40,602 bases of DNA, taken from assembly GCA_900541715.1 (NCBI GenBank), contig UQLI01000020.1, forward strand, positions 1 to 40,602. The letters are read 5' to 3'. Both the position numbers and the translations under genes were made by a program. The stretch is from an uncultured Collinsella sp. (lineage in GTDB: Bacteria > Actinomycetota > Coriobacteriia > Coriobacteriales > Coriobacteriaceae). Shown one piece after another: positions 1 to 7,624 of the stretch (its first letter is position 1; every line of letters begins with the position of its first letter). The notes beneath the pieces are model-generated. The model saw only the letters and a list, made by a program, of their open reading frames with translations, had not been told where the DNA came from and searched no databases.

Positions 1-192
1 CGCGGCTCATCCGGTTCCACCGGGCCGCGCGGCAAGGAGATATATTGCCAGACCGGAGGGGCCCCGGGGGCGGGAATCGCGCACTCCATATTTTGTTCAC
101 AAATGAATAGAACCCTCAGTTGCTTCGCTGAGGCCGTATTCGAAGCAGCAGCTTCTGATATTGGCGATGACCAGCTGTTTTATGAGTATTGA
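1..192 (+). CDS. possible 3' end of a truncated CDS (unknown)
   Basis: Frame 1 is open from the first base of the window to a TGA at 190-192, 63 codons, so the start would lie outside the window. The first residues follow a Gly-X-Y pattern for four triplets (GSS GST GPR GKE), which is reminiscent of collagen-like repeats, and the tail is ordinary mixed sequence ending in DDQLFYEY. No family is recognised. The GC-rich beginning could keep the frame open by chance, and an internal ATG at 103 would give a 29-residue peptide only. Treat it as a weak call that needs the upstream sequence. Confidence 0.3.
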   Translation, partial: RGSSGSTGPRGKEIYCQTGGAPGAGIAHSIFCSQMNRTLSCFAEAVFEAAASDIGDDQLFYEY

Positions 193-301
193 GACATCGG
201 TCATCTCTGGAGCGCTACTTTACTCCAAAGGCATCAGCTATTTGTTTCCCATCGGTAAAAGGCGGGTTTTGTTCGCCAAGCGTTCTTATATATAGATAGA
301 T
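193..301. other. intergenic stretch without recognised content
   Basis: No gene, tRNA or strong hairpin is visible between the left-edge reading frame and the first T-arm palindrome at 302. The sequence is more AT-rich than its surroundings, with a TATATAGATAGATA run near 285-300. Confidence 0.4.
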
Positions 302-317
302 ACGGGTTCGAACCCGT
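302..317. repeat. T-arm-like palindrome, Lys locus copy 1
   Basis: ACGGGTTCGAACCCGT is a perfect 16-bp palindrome built like a tRNA T-arm (GGTTCGAACC). It is followed by GCACCGGCAAC and a purine-rich run leading into a hairpin. A sister copy with the same downstream pattern (CCG, GGTAAC, A-run) lies at 482-495, and a third version lies beside tRNA-Gly at 9352. No complete tRNA can be folded around it, so it is a fragment or a repeat, not a gene. Confidence 0.7.
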
Positions 318-334
318 GCACCGGCAACAAAAAA

Positions 335-382
335 GACGGCCAACCGAAGTTGACTGTCTCAACAATCTTTGGGTGGGCCGTC
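335..382. repeat. inverted repeat GACGGCC/GGCCGTC
   Basis: GACGGCC at 335-341 pairs with GGCCGTC at 376-382. The right arm is part of the partial tRNA-Lys 3'-end copy. A shorter internal pair (AGAC/GTCT) lies inside. It sits where a terminator hairpin sits in the neighbouring unit at 508-539. Confidence 0.5.
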
Positions 383-390
383 AGGGGTTC
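372..390 (-). repeat. partial copy of the tRNA-Lys 3' end
   Basis: These 19 bases are identical to 549-567, the last part of the tRNA-Lys gene from the CCA end into the T-loop. After position 390 the match stops abruptly and a GCCTGC-TTC-GCAGGC palindrome begins at 392. The fragment cannot make a tRNA. It resembles the short 3'-end copies left at tRNA attachment sites, but no integrase or element is nearby. Confidence 0.75.
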
Positions 391-391
391 A

Positions 392-406
392 GCCTGCTTC
401 GCAGGC
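392..406. repeat. TTC-loop palindrome
   Basis: GCCTGC-TTC-GCAGGC, a 6-bp stem with a TTC loop. A similar hairpin AAACGC-TCAT-GCGTTT lies at 447-462. The same style of TTC-loop palindrome recurs in the tRNA-Gly locus (9126, 9253 and 9317). Confidence 0.7.
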
Positions 407-481
407 GGCCGCTGCGGCGCTTTCGCGCCTTGCGCGCTGCGCTGGCAAACGCTCATGCGTTTCCTCAGCTCCGCGCCCTTT

Positions 482-495
482 CGGGTTCGAACCCG
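482..495. repeat. T-arm-like palindrome, Lys locus copy 2
   Basis: CGGGTTCGAACCCG is a perfect 14-bp palindrome followed by TGCCGCGGTAAC and the A-run of the hairpin at 508. It parallels the copy at 302 and the one at 9352. Confidence 0.7.
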
Positions 496-507
496 TGCCG
501 CGGTAAC

Positions 508-539
508 AAAAAAGCGGCCGGCATCCGCCAGTCGCTTTT
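508..539 (-). terminator. terminator after tRNA-Lys
   Basis: On the minus strand an imperfect stem (AAAAGCG pairing with CGCTTTT, with an inner GGC/GCC) ends in a run of six T. It begins just downstream of the tRNA CCA end. Being flanked by A and T runs it can work in both directions. Confidence 0.65.
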
Positions 540-547
540 CTATTCTA

Positions 548-623
548 TGGTGGGCCGTCAGGGGTTCGAACCCTGGACCTTGGGATTAAAAGTCCCCTGC
601 TCTGCCAGCTGAGCTAACGGCCC
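548..623 (-). tRNA. tRNA-Lys (anticodon UUU)
   Basis: Read on the minus strand this 76-base sequence folds into a full cloverleaf. The acceptor is GGGCCGT/ACGGCCC with discriminator A and an encoded CCA (548-550). The D-stem is GCTC/GAGC, the anticodon loop CTTTTAA gives UUU, and the T-stem CAGGG/CCCTG closes the loop TTCGAAC. The anticodon stem has one G-A mismatch at 27-43. The gene decodes AAA/AAG. Its 3' side is followed by a terminator and by a partial copy of its own 3' end at 372-390. Confidence 0.97.
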
Positions 624-632
624 GCGGGTGGC

Positions 633-661
633 ATTGTACCACGGTCTGGGACTATTCCCAA
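633..661 (-). promoter_or_regulatory. promoter of tRNA-Lys
   Basis: On the minus strand TTGGGA (656-661) and TACAAT (633-638) are separated by 17 bases, ten bases upstream of the tRNA 5' end. The -35 box lies inside the last codons of the aminopeptidase gene. Confidence 0.6.
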
Positions 662-1932
662 CTCCATTGGCCGTTCTGGAAAATCACAACTTCACGTCCA
701 TCAGGCGTAATGCCCGTAATATCGATGTCGTCCGTGCCGATCATAAAATCGACGTGCGTGCTCGAGACGTTAACACCATGCTCCAGGAGCTCCTCCTTGG
801 ACATGTCGTACCCACCCTCGATGCATTCGGGGAAACCGACACCTAGCGCGAGATGGCAGCTAGCGTTCTCGTCATAGAGCGTATCGTAGAACAGAACACC
901 ACTTTCGCGGATCGGCGTGTTCTTGGAAATGAGCGCGACCTCTCCCAGGTGAGCAGCGCCCTCGTCAGTATCGATGATACTTGCGAGCGTTGCCTTGCCC
1001 ACGCGGGCGTCGTAGTCCACCACGCGGCCGCCCTCGAACTTAATCCAAAAATCGTCGACTTTATTGCCGTGGTGGATGAGCGGCATGGCCGAGTACACGA
1101 TACCGTCGGCGCGCATGCGATCGGGCGAAGTGAAGACTTCCTCGGTGGGAATGTTGGGGAAGAAGGGGTGCCCATCGGGCGTCTTGCCCTTGCCGCCGGC
1201 CCACTCGTGACCCTTCGTCATGCCAATCGTCAGATCGGTTCCATTTGCCGCGGTGTAATGCAGGCAGTCGAAACGATTGCCGTTCAGGAAACGCAGGTTC
1301 TTTTCGAATGCGGCGTCATGGAGCTCCCAGTCGCTCTCTGGGTCCTGGCCATCGGCGCGAGCGGTGTGCAGAATCGCATTCCACAGCTTATAGATTGCAA
1401 CCTCATCGGCGTCTCCCGGGAACACCTCGCGCGCCCAAGCCACGACCGGAGCGCCGGCGATGCACCACGGATTGATGTTGTAATCCAGTCCACGGCGGAA
1501 AACTTTGCACTGCGTGTTCTTTGCCTTAGAAGCTGCAGCGGGCTTAGCGGGATCGATGCCCTTAAGGGCGGCGGGGTCCGCACCCTCGATAAAGATAAAG
1601 CAGGCACCGTCCTGGGCCAGGGAATCCAGCTGCAGGCGCTTCCACTCGGGCGTCTGCTCAAAATAGCTTTTCTCGACATGCTCGTACGTGAGCCTCGTCA
1701 CGGCATCATCGGCCCAGATGACCGTCACGTGGCCGGCGCCGGCAGCATAGGCCTCCGCGACCACCACGCGCGCAAACGGCACGCACTCAACCGGAGACTG
1801 AACGACGACTTCCTGGCCGGGCTTAACGTTTACGCCCTTGCGGACAACCAGGCGCGCATAGTTTTTAATCTTGGGCTCCAGGGACTTCATACCCTCCAGG
1901 GCCTCTTCGACCGTCAGGGCAGCTCGAATCAT
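652..1932 (-). CDS. M29-family aminopeptidase
   Basis: A metal-dependent exopeptidase of the M29 (AmpS / aminopeptidase T) family, expected to remove N-terminal residues from peptides in the cytoplasm. The 426-residue product has the usual family length. It carries the likely two-metal ligands: Glu264/265 in NIPTEE, Glu331 in GEVAL, His360 in CHLALG, and His393 and Asp395 in THVDFMIG. The ATG at 1932 is preferred because GGAG lies six bases upstream. An in-frame ATG at 1944 would place that GGAG inside the gene, with no ribosome binding site of its own. A terminator lies between it and the upstream membrane-protein gene, so it probably has its own weak promoter or depends on read-through. The family call is secure; the peptide substrates are unknown. 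Confidence 0.92.
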   Translation of the reverse strand: MIRAALTVEEALEGMKSLEPKIKNYARLVVRKGVNVKPGQEVVVQSPVECVPFARVVVAEAYAAGAGHVTVIWADDAVTRLTYEHVEKSYFEQTPEWKRLQLDSLAQDGACFIFIEGADPAALKGIDPAKPAAASKAKNTQCKVFRRGLDYNINPWCIAGAPVVAWAREVFPGDADEVAIYKLWNAILHTARADGQDPESDWELHDAAFEKNLRFLNGNRFDCLHYTAANGTDLTIGMTKGHEWAGGKGKTPDGHPFFPNIPTEEVFTSPDRMRADGIVYSAMPLIHHGNKVDDFWIKFEGGRVVDYDARVGKATLASIIDTDEGAAHLGEVALISKNTPIRESGVLFYDTLYDENASCHLALGVGFPECIEGGYDMSKEELLEHGVNVSSTHVDFMIGTDDIDITGITPDGREVVIFQNGQWSWE

Positions 1933-1959
1933 GTGCCACTCCATCTATCTATAGAACAG

Positions 1960-1991
1960 TAAAAAGGCGCGCCGCAAAAACGACGCGCCTT
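1960..1991 (-). terminator. terminator after the purC operon
   Basis: AAGGCGCG (1964-1971) pairs with CGCGCCTT (1984-1991). Read on the minus strand the stem is followed by a T-run, which ends transcription of the membrane-protein gene that stops at 2022. Confidence 0.8.
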
Positions 1992-2021
1992 ATATCTTAG
2001 CGATAAGTATGTATGCAAACG

Positions 2022-2597
2022 CTACTTCTTCTTGGAGTCCTTCTTGTCCTCCTCGGCAGCTGCGCGCTCGATAAGAGCGTTGAGCTTGTTCTCGGACATG
2101 CCCTCGGCCTGCGCGCGGTACATGTTGCGCAAGGGACGAATACGAGCGAAGTCGTAGATAAAGTCACCTAGGATGATGACATAGGACAAAACGATGCCGA
2201 CCATCTGGACAGGGCTGGACACCATGCCAGCGGGAGCGAAGTACAGCGAGGCCCAAATTGCCACGACGAGCACCATGCCAATGGCGAGCACAATCCACCA
2301 GATGCGACGGCGCTTGGTGTAGTCCTCGTCCTGCTTGAGGAGGATATTCGACACCGTATAGATGCGGTCCTCCTTGGCGCGCTGCTTAGCCTTGCGGGCG
2401 CGCTTCTCCTCTTTAGAGAGGCCCTCGAGGTTCTCGCCCTTCTCGAGCTCTTTGCGGCGTGCCTTAGACGAAGCCGGCACGACGCGAACGGAGCTCGCTG
2501 CTTGGCGGGCGGGCTTAGCAGATGCGGCAGACTTGCGCGCAACCCCGGTAACTTCGTGGGATTGCGTGCGCTTGTTCGTGGCGCTACGGGTACTCAC
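2022..2597 (-). CDS. basic two-helix membrane protein, unknown function
   Basis: A 191-residue protein with a long, highly charged, Ala/Lys/Arg-rich N-terminal half (residues 1-98), two predicted membrane helices (about 99-120 and 128-149) and a charged tail ending KKDSKKK. No enzymatic motif is recognisable. The N-terminal half looks disordered and could bind nucleic acid or acidic surfaces. Translation starts at a GTG directly after the purC stop codon (TAA-GTG), with AAGGAG nine bases upstream inside the end of purC, so the two genes are almost certainly translated from one transcript. Nothing links the protein functionally to purine synthesis except this coupling. Confidence 0.85.
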   Translation of the reverse strand: MSTRSATNKRTQSHEVTGVARKSAASAKPARQAASSVRVVPASSKARRKELEKGENLEGLSKEEKRARKAKQRAKEDRIYTVSNILLKQDEDYTKRRRIWWIVLAIGMVLVVAIWASLYFAPAGMVSSPVQMVGIVLSYVIILGDFIYDFARIRPLRNMYRAQAEGMSENKLNALIERAAAEEDKKDSKKK

Positions 2598-3485
2598 TTA
2601 TGCGTTCTCCTTCATGCTTGTGAACTGGGAGCCCGTGATGATCTGGAAGGCCTCGCGATAGCGCTCAGACGTGCCATCGATGACCTCGGCGGGCAGGTGC
2701 GGGGTCTCCCCCGTCATATCCCAGTTGGCCTTGAGCCAATTGCGGACGAATTGCTTGTCGTAGCTAGGCTGGATCTTGCCCTCCTCGTAGCTGGCAGCAG
2801 GCCAGAAACGGCTGGAGTCGGGCGTGAGGCACTCGTCGATCAGCGTGACCTTGCCATCGATGACACCAAACTCGAACTTGGTGTCGGCAATGATGATGCC
2901 ACGGGTCGCGGCGTACTCGGCAGCGGCCTTGTAGATCTTGAGGGAAAGGTCACGAATCTGCGTGGCGATGTCCTCGCCCACGATCTCGCAGCAACGCTCG
3001 AACGAGATGTTCTCGTCGTGGTCACCGATCTCGGCCTTCGTGGACGGCGTGAACAACGGCTCGGGAAGCTTGGAAGCCTCGGTCAGGCCCTCAGGCAGCT
3101 GGATGCCGCAGACGGTGCCGTTCTCGTCGTAGGTCTTCTTGCCCGAACCGGTCAGATAGCCGCGGACGATGCACTCGATAGGAATCGTCTGGGCCTTCTT
3201 AACCAGCATGGCGCGGCCAGCGAGGTAGTCACGATACTCAGCAAACTCCTCGGGGAAATCCGCCGGGTCGATGGAAACGAGATGATTGGGAACGATGTCG
3301 GCAAACTTATCGAACCAGAATGCCGAGATGCGATTGAGCACCTCTCCCTTAAACGGAATCTCGTCGGGAAGAATGAAGTCGAACGCAGAAATGCGGTCGG
3401 TGGCGACCATCAGCAGGTTTTCACCGGCATCGTAAATATCACGAACCTTGCCACGGGAATCCGGACGACGCTCCATCGTTGTCAC
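2598..3485 (-). CDS. purC: SAICAR synthetase
   Basis: Phosphoribosylaminoimidazole-succinocarboxamide synthase joins CAIR and aspartate with ATP in de novo purine synthesis. The family motifs are present: RGKVRDIYD near the N-terminus, ATDRISAFD, the IPIECIVRGYLTGSG segment and DECLTPDSSRFW. The length (295 residues from the chosen start) is normal for the long form of the enzyme. The GTG at 3485 is preferred because AAGGAG lies eight bases upstream; an in-frame GTG at 3494 would leave almost no space after that site. The downstream membrane-protein gene begins directly after its stop codon. The other purine gene of the window, purB, is 4 kb away and not in the same operon. Confidence 0.97.
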   Translation of the reverse strand: MTTMERRPDSRGKVRDIYDAGENLLMVATDRISAFDFILPDEIPFKGEVLNRISAFWFDKFADIVPNHLVSIDPADFPEEFAEYRDYLAGRAMLVKKAQTIPIECIVRGYLTGSGKKTYDENGTVCGIQLPEGLTEASKLPEPLFTPSTKAEIGDHDENISFERCCEIVGEDIATQIRDLSLKIYKAAAEYAATRGIIIADTKFEFGVIDGKVTLIDECLTPDSSRFWPAASYEEGKIQPSYDKQFVRNWLKANWDMTGETPHLPAEVIDGTSERYREAFQIITGSQFTSMKENA

Positions 3486-3516
3486 GTGAGTCACTCCTTA
3501 CCTAAATACGACAGAA

Positions 3517-3536
3517 ATGCGGGTTCTTTCCCGCAT
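3517..3536 (-). terminator. probable terminator after the histidine kinase gene
   Basis: ATGCGGG and CCCGCAT form a 7-bp stem with a six-base loop in the 109-bp gap between the kinase stop and purC. On the minus strand it is followed by TTCTGT, a weak T-run. The GC-rich remainder of the gap shows no clear promoter. Confidence 0.45.
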
Positions 3537-3594
3537 GTTTTCGCAAACTCGGAGCGGCAGGGACGCGGCCCCTCCTTCACCGAATAGCGAAAAG

Positions 3595-5160
3595 CTAGTG
3601 CTCCATTGTAGTAGATGCCGCGTCCGCCGTGTGCTCGCGGGGCAGATGAATTGTAAAAGTCGTACCCTTTCCAAGCTCCGACTCCACGGATATGTAGCCA
3701 TGGTGACGCTCGACGATCTGCTTGGTCACGGCGAGGCCGACGCCCAGGCCGCCAGCTTCGCGGGCGCGGCTGGCATCGGCGCGCCAAAACCGCCCGAAAA
3801 TGCGCGACAGATCGTCCTTGGCAATACCGATGCCGGTATCAGAAACGGCAATGCTGACGTGCCTGCGGTCACTGAGCACCGACACCACGACCCAACCGCC
3901 CTCGGGGGTGTAGCGCATGGCGTTGCTCATGAGGTTGATAACACATTGCGTGATCATGTCGGGATCGGCCTCGACGACATCGTCGTGCCCTTGGGTTTCA
4001 TCTGCAAAGCGAAGACGAAGGTCACGGTCGGCAAACAGACGCTCCTGGCCGTTCACAATCGATCGCACGAACGGAACCATGTCCACCGGTTCTAGATTGA
4101 GCGGAGCCGTGCTGTTTTCCATACGCGATAGGTCGAGCATCTGCTGCACCAGACGAGCCAGGCGACGCGTCTCGGAAGCAACGGTCTCCAAATGCTCATC
4201 GTCGGTGGGATACACGCCATCCTGCATGGCCTCGACCGTTGCGAGCATGGCCATAAGCGGCGTGCGAAGCTCGTGTGCAACGTCTGAGGTCAGGCGCTTC
4301 TCGTGTTTCATATCCTTCTCGAGCGAGGTGGCCATCTCATCGAAGGTCTCACCCAGCTGATCGATCTCGTCATCACCGCGCAGCCCCGTGCGAGCCGACA
4401 GGTCGCCGTCACGGATTTGCTTTGCGGTACTGGTGATGCGATGAATCGGTTTGGTGAGCATGCGCGACACGAGCGATCCGATAACGACCGAAATGCAGAT
4501 TGCAACAACCGCGGCGAGGGCCATGGCGTTAAAGGTCTTCTCCCTAAACGCAGAGTCCGCCTTGGTGAGCAGAGCGTCGGAGCCGATGGCCCACAGCTTT
4601 ACCTGTCCGACATGCTCGCCGGAAGACGTTACAATCTCGACGTTAGCAACGCTATCGGAGTCGGTTGGAGCAGACGAGACCGGGCTATGCGATGCCCTCT
4701 TGCCGCTCGTGTCGTCGGTCGTAGCCTGGTTTTCGCGTACATCGGCGGTGGCGCTTGCCGAGGGCCAGGAATCGTCATAAACGATCACACCCTTTTTATT
4801 GACGACCTGCATGCCCAAATCGTCGGAAACCAAACTCGACGTTGCGACCGTGCGCAGTTCTCCCGCGGTCCAAGAGCCGTTTTCCTCATATGAGGTCGCC
4901 AACTTCTCGGCAGCGGAATTTGCGATTTCGACGATATTGGAGCGTGTGTAATCCGAAAAGACCGTGCCCCACACAACAGAGACAACGCCCACCAGCACCA
5001 ATACCGTCATGAGCGATGTCAGAGCAAAAGCAAGTGCCATGCGCGAGGGATAGCTCATCGTTGGCCGTGAATCGGAACGAGGCGTGTTCCAACTAGCCTT
5101 GGAACCCGCCTCGCTCTCCTGCTTGTGCTTTTGTCCGATTTCAAAGCGCGCAGGTGTCAT
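3595..5160 (-). CDS. membrane sensor histidine kinase
   Basis: A two-component sensor kinase of 521 residues. The N-terminal tail is cytoplasmic and polar. Membrane helices at about 41-68 and 207-232 flank an extracellular sensor region of about 140 residues rich in Ser, Thr and Asp. A HAMP linker follows (233-285), then the phospho-acceptor His296 in SDVAHELRTPL and an ATPase domain with N-box NLMSNAMRYT, G1 box DTGIGI, F-box FGRFWR and G2 box GGLGVGLA. The gene starts 11 bases after the response-regulator stop, so the pair forms one operon, regulator first. The architecture resembles BaeS/ResE-type kinases that sense the envelope, but the signal cannot be read from the sequence. Confidence 0.95.
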   Translation of the reverse strand: MTPARFEIGQKHKQESEAGSKASWNTPRSDSRPTMSYPSRMALAFALTSLMTVLVLVGVVSVVWGTVFSDYTRSNIVEIANSAAEKLATSYEENGSWTAGELRTVATSSLVSDDLGMQVVNKKGVIVYDDSWPSASATADVRENQATTDDTSGKRASHSPVSSAPTDSDSVANVEIVTSSGEHVGQVKLWAIGSDALLTKADSAFREKTFNAMALAAVVAICISVVIGSLVSRMLTKPIHRITSTAKQIRDGDLSARTGLRGDDEIDQLGETFDEMATSLEKDMKHEKRLTSDVAHELRTPLMAMLATVEAMQDGVYPTDDEHLETVASETRRLARLVQQMLDLSRMENSTAPLNLEPVDMVPFVRSIVNGQERLFADRDLRLRFADETQGHDDVVEADPDMITQCVINLMSNAMRYTPEGGWVVVSVLSDRRHVSIAVSDTGIGIAKDDLSRIFGRFWRADASRAREAGGLGVGLAVTKQIVERHHGYISVESELGKGTTFTIHLPREHTADAASTTMEH

Positions 5161-5171
5161 ATGTGATTTCC

Positions 5172-5894
5172 CTATTTCTCGTCCGACTTATCGGTCTTGG
5201 CCGGAGCCTCGAAGCGATAGCCGACACCATGGACGGTGTAGAGCCACTTGGGCTTCTTGGGATCATCGCCCAGCTTGGCGCGAAGATTCTTCACGTGGCT
5301 ATCGATGGTGCGCTCATAGCCCTCAAAGTCATACCCGAGCACTTTCTCGACCAGCTCCATGCGGTTATACACACGGCCGGGATGGCGGGCAAGCGTGGTG
5401 AGCAGCTTAAACTCGGAAGCCGTCAGATCGACTTCCTTGCCCTCGACCAAGATCTTGTGGCCCGAGATATCGATGACCAGATCGCCGAAGTCGAGTACCT
5501 CGACGGCGGGCTCGTCGGCCTGATGGGCACGGCGGAACAGAGCGCGAACGCGGGCGACGAGCTCGCGCGGCGAGAACGGCTTAATCAGATAGTCGTCGGC
5601 GCCGAGCTCAAGACCGATAATACGGTCCTCGATCTCGCCCTTAGCCGTCAGCATGATGATGGGGACATCCGAGGTATCGCGAATGGTGCGGCAAACGCGC
5701 TCGCCGGGGATCTTGGGGAGCATAAGGTCGAGCACGACCAGGTCGAACTGATGCTTCTCGAACTCCTCGATCGCGGACTGGCCATCGCCGACGCCCACAA
5801 CCCAGTAGCCTTCGCGCTCGAGATAGGCAGCGACGGCGTCACGGATTGCCTTCTCATCCTCGACCAGCAGAATCTTTTTTGCATCTGAAGCCAT
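5172..5894 (-). CDS. OmpR-family response regulator
   Basis: A DNA-binding response regulator of 240 residues and partner of the kinase downstream. The receiver domain (about 5-120) has the acidic pair in VEDE, the phospho-acceptor Asp56 in VVLDLMLP, the Thr in MLTAKG and the Lys in IKPFSP. The C-terminal winged helix (about 140-230) has the typical LTASEFKLL and GYRFE segments. The ATG at 5894 is chosen because AGGGGGG lies seven bases upstream; a longer frame reaching a TTG at 5915 would contain this site. A long hairpin at 5950-5988 lies upstream. Confidence 0.95.
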   Translation of the reverse strand: MASDAKKILLVEDEKAIRDAVAAYLEREGYWVVGVGDGQSAIEEFEKHQFDLVVLDLMLPKIPGERVCRTIRDTSDVPIIMLTAKGEIEDRIIGLELGADDYLIKPFSPRELVARVRALFRRAHQADEPAVEVLDFGDLVIDISGHKILVEGKEVDLTASEFKLLTTLARHPGRVYNRMELVEKVLGYDFEGYERTIDSHVKNLRAKLGDDPKKPKWLYTVHGVGYRFEAPAKTDKSDEK

Positions 5895-5949
5895 AACACG
5901 GCCCCCCTGTCTCAATTAGCTAAGAACAAGCCCATTTTAACGCACCTGA

Positions 5950-5988
5950 GCCCGCCAGATGCCGCTATGACGCGGCAGCTCGGCGGGC
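5950..5988. repeat. long inverted repeat upstream of the response regulator
   Basis: GCCCGCC (5950-5956) pairs with GGCGGGC (5982-5988) and, after a short bulge, TGCCGC (5960-5965) pairs with GCGGCA (5972-5977). There is no T-run on either side. It could be a terminator of the lipoprotein gene ending at 6048 or a regulatory hairpin of the two-component operon. Confidence 0.55.
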
Positions 5989-6047
5989 GGTACTCACAAT
6001 TACAACGCGTTTATTCCCCTGTTGGCGCCTTTTTAACCCCTCTAAGC

Positions 6048-7259
6048 TTAAAGAGAGAATAGGCGTGCAGTGACCGTCTCTGGTATACCCTGGCTGTTGC
6101 GCACCGTGGCGTACGTAAGGAATGAGTCCGATTTTCCCGCCGTAGCTGGATAATCGCCATACTCCAAAGCGCGGTCGGGCGACAGCAGCGAGCCATAGGT
6201 CTTGGCAGAGGTGTCGATCAGGAAATGCGACGCCTGTACCTTAACAAGGTATTTATTCTTCTTGCCAGCCGCACATGCGAGCGGCTCGCGTGACAGGAAG
6301 AGGTACGGCCCTCCCTCATTACCGATATACGTGCCCATATTGCCCAGGCTGCCCACGCCACTATAGGCCGCCTCGATAGAAAACACGAAGGTATCGCCCA
6401 TATATACGGCCTCGAAAGGCAAAACTGACGAAGGGAGGACCAACTGGGCACGCTTGGTGTTGTTGCCGTCGGTCAGATCGATTGCCGTTATGCCGTAGTA
6501 GACGCCCTCGTCGTTGCGGACACGCGGCGAGATGGTCAAAATGCCGTCGCTCGCGCGCGGGGCCGATGCAAAGCGGCCCGTCGATTTCCAAATTACCTCG
6601 GCCTTGGATTCATCAAGCGAGCGACGATAGCAAAACGAATCACTACTCGTTTTATTGCCGCCTGCCGAAGGCATTTTATACCAGATGACCGATGACCCGA
6701 ACGCCGTAAACAGGGGCGGATCATAGTCCTTGCCACCTCGATCGAGCTCAACCACGTCGCCAGAGAGCGAAGCGCCCGACAGATTTTGAGCGTAGAGCTT
6801 CCACGATGAATTGGCAAAGTTCATCTCAACCCACGCGAATACGCCGTCGCCGGCACGGACATCGTAGAATGCATATCCCGTGCCCTCGATAGGATCCTCG
6901 ATTAATGTGGTAAGCGAGCCATCACCCAGGCTGAGCACACCGAGTGTGTTGGCGTGCAGCGCCGATGCGGGCGCCATCATCGCCGCGGCGTAATCGCCGT
7001 CGCAGTAGTACAGCAGCGTACCCAGAGGCAGCGTCCACGACGCCGCCGGCTCAAGATCGATGTCGACTGCCTCGTACTCATCCGTAATCGAGATGATCTT
7101 GGAATCGTCCTTGATAACCTGCGGCTCGCCGGCGGCATCATCGCTGGTGCCCGTTTTTTTCGAGCATCCGGCAAGCACCGTGGCAGCGCCCGCGGCAGCC
7201 CCACCGAGTACAAAGCCGCGACGCGATATTCCGTTCTTGATGTGATCGGCGATACCCAT
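6048..7259 (-). CDS. Tat-type lipoprotein, unknown function
   Basis: A 403-residue exported protein. The N-terminus carries a twin-arginine motif SRRGFVLGG, a short hydrophobic stretch and a lipobox LAGC, so it is probably folded before export and anchored by lipid at the Cys at position 32. The mature part is rich in beta-strand-like segments with recurring Trp, Tyr and Gly, which suggests a beta-propeller or similar repeat fold, but no family is recognised. Its ATG shares one base with the stop of the TSCPD gene (TAATG), so translation is coupled. It was not matched to any binding-protein family. Confidence 0.88.
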   Translation of the reverse strand: MGIADHIKNGISRRGFVLGGAAAGAATVLAGCSKKTGTSDDAAGEPQVIKDDSKIISITDEYEAVDIDLEPAASWTLPLGTLLYYCDGDYAAAMMAPASALHANTLGVLSLGDGSLTTLIEDPIEGTGYAFYDVRAGDGVFAWVEMNFANSSWKLYAQNLSGASLSGDVVELDRGGKDYDPPLFTAFGSSVIWYKMPSAGGNKTSSDSFCYRRSLDESKAEVIWKSTGRFASAPRASDGILTISPRVRNDEGVYYGITAIDLTDGNNTKRAQLVLPSSVLPFEAVYMGDTFVFSIEAAYSGVGSLGNMGTYIGNEGGPYLFLSREPLACAAGKKNKYLVKVQASHFLIDTSAKTYGSLLSPDRALEYGDYPATAGKSDSFLTYATVRNSQGIPETVTARLFSL

Positions 7260-7522
7260 TAGGCGATCTCGGTGCGAGCGGCCTCGATAGCGCGTGTAAG
7301 CTGGTCGGCGCAGGAGGTCTTTTTCATACCGCAGGTATTACCGGCGAGAACCTCGATTACGCGATCGGCAGGAGCGCCCTCGACCAGCTTGGAGATAGCC
7401 TTGAGATTGCCGTCGCAGCCGCCGGTAAACTCAACGCCCATCACCTTGTTGCCGTCATCGGAAAGATCAAGGTGAATATTGCGAGCACACACGCCCTGAG
7501 GCTTGTAATCAAACGAAATCAT
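7259..7522 (-). CDS. TSCPD-domain small protein (TIGR03905-like)
   Basis: An 87-residue protein that matches the small stand-alone TSCPD family related to the C-terminal zinc-binding part of class II ribonucleotide reductases. Visible marks are CARNIHL near residue 12, FTGGCDGN in the middle, and NTCGMKKTSCADQL near the end, where the name motif reads TSCAD instead of TSCPD. Four Cys residues could bind a metal. The role of stand-alone members is not established. Its stop codon overlaps the start of the Tat lipoprotein gene. The stretch from here to purB (7523-7650) contains only the purB terminator hairpin. Confidence 0.88.
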   Translation of the reverse strand: MISFDYKPQGVCARNIHLDLSDDGNKVMGVEFTGGCDGNLKAISKLVEGAPADRVIEVLAGNTCGMKKTSCADQLTRAIEAARTEIA

Positions 7523-7586
7523 GCGATCCCCTCTCAGAATGTTATTCGAGACGACTATTATCCCCGTCTTTCCCTAAATGCAACGA

Positions 7587-7624
7587 GGCGCTTTGCCGGC
7601 AACACACATTACCAGCAAAGCGCC
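7587..7624 (-). terminator. hairpin after purB
   Basis: GGCGCTTTGC (7587-7596) pairs with GCAAAGCGCC (7615-7624), a perfect 10-bp stem with an 18-base loop. No clear T-run follows on the minus strand, so it may be an unusual terminator. Confidence 0.5.

Noticed and set aside
302..541. Extra tRNA genes at the GGTTCGAACC sequences
   Set aside because: The 14-16 bp palindromes look like T-arms, but no acceptor or anticodon arms can be folded around them; only the gene at 548-623 is complete.
853..1962. Long plus-strand frame of 369 codons
   Set aside because: It lies opposite the M29 aminopeptidase, which has clear family motifs; the frame is a by-product of GC-rich codon use.
2502..3587. Plus-strand frame of 361 codons
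   Set aside because: Shadow of purC on the other strand, with no family resemblance.
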